NCBI GenBank assembly: GCA_027016355.1
Contig: JALWAF010000064.1
Location: 1-11,592, forward strand
Length of the DNA stretch: 11,592 nucleotides
Origin: Candidatus Moraniibacteriota bacterium
GTDB lineage: Bacteria > Patescibacteriota > Minisyncoccia > Moranbacterales > GCA-2747515
Direction of reading: 5' to 3'
The notes under the pieces were generated by a model. That model was not told the DNA's origin. It saw only the letters and a list, made by a program, of their open reading frames with translations, and did no database searches. This document shows positions 6,026 to 11,592 of the stretch, piece after piece (positions within the stretch are counted from its first letter, which is position 1; each line of letters starts with the position of its first letter). The position numbers and the translations under genes are program-made.

Positions 6026-7465
6026 TTATTGTATAATGTTATCGCTAATTGGGACTTCTAACAATTTCTGTTGTAATTCCTTTTGTGATAATTGTTCTAT
6101 ATTTGCTATATCTTTATTTAATAATTGACTAAGTTTTTCTTTTTTGATTAATACCATTATTCTACCATCTCTAAAAACTTCTAAATATTCACCAGTTTTT
6201 GCCAAAGTGTCAACATATCTATTTCCTTCTCCCAATTTTTTATCTCTATCTTTGCTATTTTTGCTTAATTTCAAAACAGCATAATCAGAATATTTTTTAT
6301 TAGCTGGTAAGTAAAATTCTCTTCGCCTAGATAAATGTGGTCCGGTTTGCGGATCACTTGTCAAACTTCCACCATCTCGTACATATACTAATGCTTTATC
6401 TAATGTACTTGCATATACACTTCCATCTATTTCCATCCACTTCCACCATGAATGCAAAGACAAAACAATTCCCACGATAGTTACTCCATATAATATTTTT
6501 TTCTTCCAACTAGATTTCCAACGCATTGCCAAATCTATAAAAATAATTGCCAGTATTGCTGGAACAAATATAAAAATATGCGCCCCCCCTTTAAGTCGTC
6601 CAGGCACAACAATAAATATCGCCAAAATAATTGACGGCAAAAGTAAAATTACATACCTTGAAAAAAATGGCAGGATGTACAACATTGGTTTCAAAAAATC
6701 ACCGACAAATGTTACACGTTTTGGTAACTTATAAATATGTTTCATTGCTTCTGGTTTAAAATGACTTAATAAACTATTGTGCTTACTAAATCCTATTGTA
6801 ATATAATATTTTGCAGCCATATAAAGAGCTATTCCGCCGATAAAAGGTGGAGCAAACCATCTCCAATTGCGCCTATCCCAAAGAGCTAAAATACCCATCA
6901 TAAAAATCGTTGGCGCTGCGAACTCTGATAAAAAAACAAGTAACAAAATACCTATAATATAATACTTATAATGTTTTTTCATATAAGCCATAAGCATTAG
7001 CAAAAAGAAAGGACCTCCAATTGCAACAACGTGCATTGGTCCTACAACTTGCGAGGCAGTTAGTGGATGAAATAAGAAAAGAACTGTTACAATAATTGCT
7101 CCAAATTTGCCAATACGAAACAATGCAAATCTATATAATAATATCCCAGCAAGCACAAAACTTATTTGAATAATTGCAAAAAGCGTCAAAGTGTGTGGGA
7201 TAATATAATAAAAAGGTAAATACCAAATTTGCACAAAACCCAAATGTTCTCGAAAATTATTTGGAGTATTCAAAAAACTTTGATAAAACCAATCTCCATG
7301 AATTGTATTCCAAAGAGCATTCTCAGCTACTGCGCTATCTGCTGATAATTTAAAAGCAAATTGATTGTACTTTTGACATGTAGTCCAAAACCAAAAGGCA
7401 CCTATCAAAATAATTATTATATAAATTAAATAATTCAATTTTAAAGCTTTTTTAAATATTTTCAT
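6026..7465 (-). CDS. DUF2079-family polytopic membrane protein (GT-C-like)
   Basis: The predicted protein has 479 residues. It has an N-terminal membrane segment and about ten hydrophobic helices through residue 340, followed by a soluble tail of about 130 residues. The first outer loop has the DUF2079 pattern: SADSAVAENALWNTIHGDWF, then a long stretch ending in HLGFVQIWYLPFYYIIP, where the family usually has a conserved H and a P-x-Y motif. The family is thought to be related to GT-C membrane glycosyltransferases that use polyprenyl-phosphate sugars, but no member known to me has an assigned reaction. It starts three bases after the stop of the GT-C gene and lacks an SD, which points to coupled translation. 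The pair may work together on envelope glycans. Confidence 0.75.
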   Translation of the reverse strand: MKIFKKALKLNYLIYIIIILIGAFWFWTTCQKYNQFAFKLSADSAVAENALWNTIHGDWFYQSFLNTPNNFREHLGFVQIWYLPFYYIIPHTLTLFAIIQISFVLAGILLYRFALFRIGKFGAIIVTVLFLFHPLTASQVVGPMHVVAIGGPFFLLMLMAYMKKHYKYYIIGILLLVFLSEFAAPTIFMMGILALWDRRNWRWFAPPFIGGIALYMAAKYYITIGFSKHNSLLSHFKPEAMKHIYKLPKRVTFVGDFLKPMLYILPFFSRYVILLLPSIILAIFIVVPGRLKGGAHIFIFVPAILAIIFIDLAMRWKSSWKKKILYGVTIVGIVLSLHSWWKWMEIDGSVYASTLDKALVYVRDGGSLTSDPQTGPHLSRRREFYLPANKKYSDYAVLKLSKNSKDRDKKLGEGNRYVDTLAKTGEYLEVFRDGRIMVLIKKEKLSQLLNKDIANIEQLSQKELQQKLLEVPISDNIIQ

Positions 7466-7468
7466 ACA

Positions 7469-9238
7469 CTATTTTTCACATTTATCTGTTTTTTGATTAT
7501 ATGTACAACCTTCAAAAACTTGCCTCCACAGATATCTTGGTTGCACATCTTTGCTAAATTTAGGGTCTCGTGGCTTCTCTTTAAAAATCTTTTTTTCATC
7601 TGTGATACAGTCTTCTTTTGCTTTGAAATAATATGCTGTTAATGTTCCAAAATTCTTTTTTTCCACAATATCCAAACATTTCAAAAAATTTTCTAAAAAA
7701 CCTTCTTGATTTGATTGTGTTCGTATAACTATAAAATAATTTCCTTCACGATATACTGATTTTAAATCTTTTGGAATATGGTCACGCGGAATATTACGTG
7801 TATCCACCCTCTCCCAAAATGCTCTTTTATATTCTGGTTGTCCATACATAAATATTGGCCATCCATTTTCTCTATATTTAGACTCCATCCAATCCGTTAT
7901 TTTCATCATTTGTGAAAATGTTACTCTTGTTTTTTCTTTTAAGATTTTATCACTATGATTTAATACAAAATTTTTATTAGTAGACGCCTGTGCCAATTCT
8001 CTATAATATTTTTGTACAAAAAATAAATTTGATGCAATACATATCATACTTACCCCTATTACAAAAATACTTCCTATTTTTTTGTATCTTGTACTTATTA
8101 TATTTAATACAAATCCCAACATTATAAACATTAGCGGCACATTTAACAAAAAGAATCTCGGAGCAATATCATATGCTAGTGGTATATAAATAACAAACAC
8201 AATTCCTCCCCACAAAAGCACTAATCGCAGAAAATTCTTTTTATCTACATTTTGCTCATTTTTGTATAACAAAGCCCAACCAATCATACCAAAAAATATC
8301 ATCATAAAAGACACACTACCAAAGATAAGTCCATGTCTGCAATCATAATTACATCGAATATCACGACCCTTTAATTCTGGCAAAACTGCAAACTGATTAC
8401 CTGTAAGCACAAGCCAATAATACTGTGTGTGCATCCCTACGTTACGTACTGTTTTATCTACTATATTGTGTGTATTTTTATTATCCCCACCGCTACGATT
8501 TAGTGCAACATCCACAAATTCTTTTGTATTTTCACCATCTGTTTTTATATCGTTTACAATAAGTGGTACATTTAAAAATATAAATACCCCAATAGCTAAT
8601 AACCACCAAGTCCATTTTATTCGTGGCCGTGTCCAAATAAGATAAGCAATTGCAATAATTGGCACAGTCACAAACGCTACAAAATGCATATTTGCTATAA
8701 AAGCCAATGCGCCAGCAGCTCCTACAAGCCACCATCCCGAATTTCTATCATCATCTGTCACTCGCAAAAGTGCATATGCAAATAAAATCATAAAAAATGG
8801 CACAAGTGTAGGATTCCAACCAAATCGACTGTACACAATCATAAAAAGCGAAACCGCAAAAATCCCAGTGAGTCCCGCAGACAATCTCCATTCAAAAAAC
8901 CGACGCAAAAATACATAAAAAAGTGGAATCGCTAAAATATTTAAAATGAGAATTATCATTACGCTACCAGCCGGTGTATCTCCAAACACCAAAGCGCTTC
9001 CATATTCCAGATAATACAAAAGCGGACCAAGCCTAAGAAACGAACCTGCCGCGCGCGGTCCTTGCAGTGGTAACTCTCCCGGACCATAAACAATAGCAGC
9101 ATGAACCACACGAAAATCACGAGCCTGATCAAGCTGATAATGCATCCAATCCTCAAAATGATAAGCACGCAAAAACGCACCAAGCAAAGTTATCCCAAGT
9201 ACAATCCAAAATATTTTATTTTTTAACATTTTTTTCAT
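7469..9238 (-). CDS. GT-C fold membrane glycosyltransferase (ArnT/PMT_2-like, family 39 type)
   Basis: The protein is about 589 residues from the ATG at 9238. The first membrane helix (residues 9-24) leads into an outer loop, HFEDWMHYQLDQARDFRV, whose acidic residues match the position of the catalytic Asp/Glu of GT-C enzymes using polyprenyl-phosphate sugars. A dozen or so hydrophobic segments follow to about residue 420, then a soluble domain of about 170 residues. It probably transfers a sugar on the outer face of the membrane; donor and acceptor are unknown. The frame stays open upstream to a TTG at 9265, but those residues (MQCVSTIKT) come from the REP palindrome at 9249-9276, so I place the start downstream; the ATG at 9229 is an alternative. 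No SD is seen; TATAAAAACT directly precedes the ATG. The DUF2079 gene follows after three bases. Confidence 0.8.
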   Translation of the reverse strand: MKKMLKNKIFWIVLGITLLGAFLRAYHFEDWMHYQLDQARDFRVVHAAIVYGPGELPLQGPRAAGSFLRLGPLLYYLEYGSALVFGDTPAGSVMIILILNILAIPLFYVFLRRFFEWRLSAGLTGIFAVSLFMIVYSRFGWNPTLVPFFMILFAYALLRVTDDDRNSGWWLVGAAGALAFIANMHFVAFVTVPIIAIAYLIWTRPRIKWTWWLLAIGVFIFLNVPLIVNDIKTDGENTKEFVDVALNRSGGDNKNTHNIVDKTVRNVGMHTQYYWLVLTGNQFAVLPELKGRDIRCNYDCRHGLIFGSVSFMMIFFGMIGWALLYKNEQNVDKKNFLRLVLLWGGIVFVIYIPLAYDIAPRFFLLNVPLMFIMLGFVLNIISTRYKKIGSIFVIGVSMICIASNLFFVQKYYRELAQASTNKNFVLNHSDKILKEKTRVTFSQMMKITDWMESKYRENGWPIFMYGQPEYKRAFWERVDTRNIPRDHIPKDLKSVYREGNYFIVIRTQSNQEGFLENFLKCLDIVEKKNFGTLTAYYFKAKEDCITDEKKIFKEKPRDPKFSKDVQPRYLWRQVFEGCTYNQKTDKCEK

Positions 9239-9248
9239 AGTTTTTATA

Positions 9249-9276
9249 GTAGAGACACATTGCAATGTGTCTCTAC
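9249..9276. repeat. REP-like palindrome, family A short form, between RAYT and GT-C genes
   Basis: This is a perfect 28-bp palindrome with half-site GTAGAGACACATTG. Relative to the copies at 3886 and 9527 it carries a G-to-A change in one arm and the matching C-to-T change in the other, so pairing is kept. One foot supplies the TAG stop of the RAYT gene; the other ends 11 bases before the GT-C ATG. Confidence 0.9.
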
Positions 9277-9833
9277 AATTCTATACAATTACTAATATTA
9301 TTCCTATCACTATCCCACTCTCTAGGATTTATTTGAATATATTCACGAATTTTATTCAATTCAATATCACTTCTTATTATTCTATCATAAAATCGTGATT
9401 GCCATGCAAAATTAGCAAATCCTGCAATATGTACTTGTCTTGTTACAGATCCTTTAAATCCTCTAACTATTGAAGCTAAATTATTAATTTGTGGTCCAAA
9501 TTTATTCTTGTATTGTTTGTCACATCGTAGAGACGCATTGCAATGCGTCTCTACATTATCACTATTATTTATAAATAAAATCGCATGAAAATGATTTGGC
9601 ATAATAATATATTCATCAAGTATAACATTTTTTCGTAATTTTTCTGTCTTTTGCCACTCATTATCAACAATCTTCCCAATTTCTGACAAAATCATTTTAC
9701 CTGCCTTTACTTTACCAAAAAAATGTTTTTTATTTTTTGTACAAATTGTTATAAAATATGCCCCATTTTGTGAATAATCATATCCTTGTATTCTTGATGA
9801 TTGCGTACTGTATTTGTTTTGAAATTTTTTCAT
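9273..9833 (-). CDS. REP-associated tyrosine transposase (RAYT, Y1/HUH type)
   Basis: RAYTs are IS200/IS605-like single-strand HUH transposases that recognise REP hairpins through a GTAG-type guide tetranucleotide. This protein has 186 residues from the ATG at 9833. The N-terminus RIQGYDYSQNGAYFITICT (14-32) is typical. The metal-binding HUH motif is H81-F-H83 within IIMPNHFHAILFI. The probable nucleophile is Tyr165 in IREYIQINP, preceded by FYDRIIRSDIELNKIREY, which is standard for RAYTs. An upstream in-frame ATG (9860) lies inside a REP element, and its extension (MCLYVRDNF) is not family sequence. Residues 94-103 (VETHCNASLR) are encoded by a perfect palindrome inside the gene, in the loop between the HUH strand and the next helices. 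The gene is flanked by REP elements at 9249-9276 and 9849-9897, and its TAG stop comes from the former. All catalytic residues are present, so it may be active. Confidence 0.9.
   Translation of the reverse strand: MKKFQNKYSTQSSRIQGYDYSQNGAYFITICTKNKKHFFGKVKAGKMILSEIGKIVDNEWQKTEKLRKNVILDEYIIMPNHFHAILFINNSDNVETHCNASLRCDKQYKNKFGPQINNLASIVRGFKGSVTRQVHIAGFANFAWQSRFYDRIIRSDIELNKIREYIQINPREWDSDRNNISNCIEL
9527..9554. repeat. REP-like palindrome, family A short form, inside the RAYT gene
   Basis: This is a perfect 28-bp palindrome identical to the flippase copy at 3886-3913. It is read from the minus strand here but in the same phase, so the same V-E-T-H-C-N-A-S-L peptide results. Confidence 0.9.
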
Positions 9834-9848
9834 AAAATTATCTCTAAC

Positions 9849-9897
9849 GTAGAGACACATTGCAACCTGTCTACCGAAGAGGCAGATGCGTCTCTAC
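9849..9897. repeat. REP-like palindrome, family A long form, upstream of RAYT gene
   Basis: This 49-bp element has left arm GTAGAGACACAT, right arm ATGCGTCTCTAC (one G-T or A-C mispair) and the inner hairpin CTACC-GAAGA-GGCAG. It lies between the SGNH hydrolase remnant and the RAYT ATG at 9833 and gives an upstream decoy ATG (9860). Confidence 0.85.
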
Positions 9898-9907
9898 AAA
9901 GCATTCA

Positions 9908-10466
9908 TTATTCAACTTTGTTTTCAATCAAAAAATCTTTAATTCTCTCAAACATTTTTTCATGACCTTTTGTATTTGGATGTAATCCATCATCTAAATC
10001 ATCTTTTTGCAATAAATCAAACATATAGCAATATGGCACATTATTTATTTCAGCAACCTCTTTTATTACATTATCATATTTCTTAATATTTTCATTACTA
10101 TACGATAAATTTGACGCCCATGGCACAGGCGTAACTAAATTTTCGTTTACTGATGTTAATCCTATAAATATCATTTTACTTCCTTTTTCTCTTGTTTTTG
10201 TAACCAATTGTTCTAAATTTTTTCTTGTATCTTCCAAGGAAACTCTACATCTATTTATACTTTCATCAAAAGTTGAATCATTTATTCCTATAGCAATAAG
10301 TACAATCTTTGGTTGTCTAGCATTATATTCATTATCAAATCTATCCAATACATCCTTTGACATTGCGCCACTAATACTCAGGTTGTATACACTAATATCT
10401 GATGATTTATCAGCAAAATAATATACCTTTAAACGATCACACCAACCACCACCCACATCGTCATTA
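9908..10466 (-). pseudogene. SGNH/GDSL-type hydrolase, 5' end removed by IS630 insertion
   Basis: SGNH hydrolases are esterases or lipases, often acting on acyl or acetyl groups of glycans and lipids. The remaining frame has 185 host-derived residues and starts mid-motif at NDDVGGGWCDRL, which in intact relatives follows directly after the GDS block with the catalytic Ser. Present are the block II Gly (SISGAMSKDVL), block III (IAIGINDSTF, GxND type) and block V (DDGLHPNTKGHEKM, Asp-x-x-His). The catalytic Ser block is missing because the IS630 end begins at 10465; the rest of the gene should lie beyond the other end of the IS, outside this window. A GTG (10504) or ATG (10495) inside the IS end stays in frame and could express a Ser-less fusion of 195-198 residues. 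The rest of the frame is undamaged, which suggests a recent insertion. Confidence 0.85.
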
Positions 10467-10491
10467 TTAACCAACAACACAATTCTACTCC
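10465..10491. repeat. IS630 terminal inverted repeat, transposase 3' side
   Basis: It begins TATTAACCAACAACACAATT and ends CTACTCC. It pairs with 11566-11592 with two mismatches. Its inner part overlaps the last codons and the TAG stop of the transposase. Confidence 0.9.
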
Positions 10492-11523
10492 GCATACCTA
10501 ACACTTTCTGCCTTAAAATATGACTTTACCTTCTCAGCATTTCTTTGAGTAGCTCTCATAAACTTTAAAATATTCTTTTTTAATTCATCTTCATTTTTAG
10601 GAAAGTTTTGTTTATTAATATTTTGTGTAATATCGTTATTTAGATATTCATCTGGATTCCCTTGAGGAAAGTATGGGGGTAGGGAAAAAAATCTTAATTT
10701 TACTTGAGTTTTCTTTTTCAAATTTTTGTATAATTTTAGCATGATGAACTCTTAAATTATCTACTATTAAAAATATCTTTTTATCATTATCTTTTATTAA
10801 TCTTTTTAAAAAAACTTTAAATAATTTTGCATTCATGCCTCCTTTGTATACCATATATCTTAACTTACCCTGATTAGTAAGTGATGATACCATAGAGTAT
10901 GATGTTTTTCTTGCGGGTATTTTAGCTATAGGCGTTTTTCCTAAAGGAGAATAGGTTTTTTGATAGTTTGTATTAATATTTAAGTTAGTTTCATCTCCCC
11001 AGTGTATCTGTGCGTTTTCTTTTTTAGCTTTCTCTTTAATCTTGGGATATTCTTCTTCTAACCATTTTTTAATTTTTTTAGGATCTTGTTCAAATGCTTG
11101 TTTTTTAGGTCTTTGTGATGATAATCCCCATTGTTTTGTATATTTAGAAATACCCTGAGGCACTAAGGAGATATTATATTTTTTTTGAATAAATTCTCCA
11201 ATAGCTTTTCTTGACCATAGGAAGTAAGATATGCCATGATCATGGGGAGTTGTATTTTTAATAGCATCTAATATTTCAACTTGTTGATTATCATTTAAAT
11301 ATCTTTGATCATTAGGGTTACCTCTTTTAAGCCCATGATAATTATTTTTTTCTAATTCTTCTCTATTTTTAATCCAACTTTCTATTGTTTTGAAATGGAC
11401 TTCTGTAAAATCTGCTACTTGATATTTATCATATTTATTATCTAACATTTTAAATGCCTGTTTTCTTCTGTCTGCTCTCACTTCCTTTGGTAATGTATGA
11501 AAGTTTGTTTTTTGTTTTGACAT
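10485..11523 (-). pseudogene. IS630-family DDE transposase, split by a one-base frameshift
   Basis: The N-terminal frame (11523-10648) gives a helix-turn-helix region (about residues 25-55, VADFTEVHFKTIESWIKN), then the first two catalytic acids, D177 in IHWGDETN and D255 in FLIVDNLRVHHAK. It then leaves the family sequence after KIKIFF at residue 280. The family sequence resumes in another frame as LPPYFPQGNPDEYLNND, supplying the third acid (E292), and ends with the typical KSYFKAESVRYAE. Joined, the protein would be 345 residues, normal for IS630. The break is at TTTTTTTCCC (minus strand, 10691-10682), where one extra base displaces the frame; skipping one C restores it. This may be a true mutation, a programmed +1 shift or a base-calling error in a homopolymer. 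Without shifting, the protein lacks its third catalytic residue. Confidence 0.85.
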
Positions 11524-11550
11524 AATTTTTTTATTAGAATTATGTCTTTT

Positions 11551-11559
11551 ATTATACCA
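11551..11559 (-). promoter_or_regulatory. Extended -10 promoter element of the IS630 transposase
   Basis: On the minus strand TGGTATAAT is a perfect TATAAT with the extended TGn. It lies just inside the terminal repeat, with transcription expected near 11544, about 20 bases before the ATG. No convincing -35 is seen and no SD precedes the start. Confidence 0.5.
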
Positions 11560-11565
11560 TAGTTT

Positions 11566-11592
11566 GGAGTGGAATTGTGTGGTTGGTTAATA
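11566..11592. repeat. IS630 terminal inverted repeat, transposase 5' side
   Basis: It begins GGAGTGGAATTGTGTGG and ends TTGGTTAATA, where the last TA is the target duplication. It is the partner of 10465-10491. Confidence 0.9.

Larger units (their letters stand above)
10465..11592 (-). mobile_element. Complete IS630-type insertion sequence with TA duplication
   Basis: The element is about 1.12 kb between two TA dinucleotides (10465-10466 and 11591-11592), as expected for IS630/Tc1-type insertion. Inverted repeats of 27 bp including the TA match at 25 of 27 positions. The single transposase gene runs on the minus strand and almost fills the element. The left end lies inside an SGNH hydrolase gene. 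The element ends exactly at the window edge, so the flanking host sequence on the right is not visible. Confidence 0.9.

Noticed and set aside
9239..9265. Longer N-terminus for the GT-C protein starting at TTG 9265
   Set aside because: The added residues (MQCVSTIKT) are translated REP palindrome; ATG 9238 directly precedes a normal first membrane helix.
9834..9860. RAYT start at ATG 9860
   Set aside because: That ATG is inside the long REP element and its extension is not RAYT family sequence; ATG 9833 fits family length.
2719..9897. CRISPR array
   Set aside because: The repeats are dispersed, irregularly spaced and perfect palindromes, with no regular spacers and no cas genes.
10467..10504. 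True N-terminus of the SGNH hydrolase
   Set aside because: These bases are the IS630 terminal repeat and transposase 3' end; the encoded residues match no GDS block.
10682..10691. Programmed -1 frameshift at the A-T7-C run
   Set aside because: A -1 slip leads into a frame without the NPDEY sequence; the family frame needs +1 or -2.

Overview
The window looks like an AT-rich chromosome segment from a Patescibacteria/CPR-type bacterium. This is an inference from gene style: compact genes, a GT-C glycosyltransferase beside a DUF2079 membrane protein, a SIMPL protein, a Wzx-like flippase, a variant RtcB, mostly SD-less starts, and many short palindromes. No rRNA or marker gene fixes the taxonomy. 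TAA, TAG and TGA all appear as stops, so nothing suggests a recoded genetic code.

Layout. (1) Bases 3-1337, + strand: the 3' part of an RtcB-type RNA ligase, ending at a probably bidirectional hairpin terminator. (2) 1415-2461, - strand: three small unrecognised membrane or secreted proteins in a tight operon. It has a near-consensus promoter and strong Shine-Dalgarno sites, unlike every other assessable gene start here. (3) 2577-4587, + strand: a thymidylate-kinase-like P-loop kinase and a polysaccharide flippase. (4) 4644-9908, - strand: one co-directional block. In transcription order it holds a beheaded SGNH hydrolase, a REP-associated Y1 transposase (RAYT), a GT-C glycosyltransferase, a DUF2079 membrane protein, a SIMPL protein and a RdgB/HAM1-type pyrophosphatase. 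(5) 10465-11592: a complete IS630-type element with 27-bp terminal inverted repeats and a TA duplication. It is inserted in the SGNH gene and carries a frameshifted transposase.

The most interesting layer is a dispersed palindrome system between 2719 and 9897. I count nine elements in three sequence families. Family A has short 28-bp and long 49-bp forms. Family B is 28 bp and family C is 36 bp. Families A and B have GTAG/CTAC feet, which is the guide-tetranucleotide design of REP elements, and a RAYT gene sits among them with family A copies on both sides. Several elements lie inside reading frames and are translated: in the kinase (29 residues), in the flippase linker, and in the RAYT gene itself. 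Others supply the stop codon of the preceding gene or sit directly before start codons. The window therefore shows a transposase with its likely substrate repeats acting as intergenic hairpins and as a source of in-frame peptide insertions.

The flippase, GT-C protein, DUF2079 protein and kinase-like enzyme would fit a cell-envelope glycan role, but the sequence alone does not prove a shared pathway.
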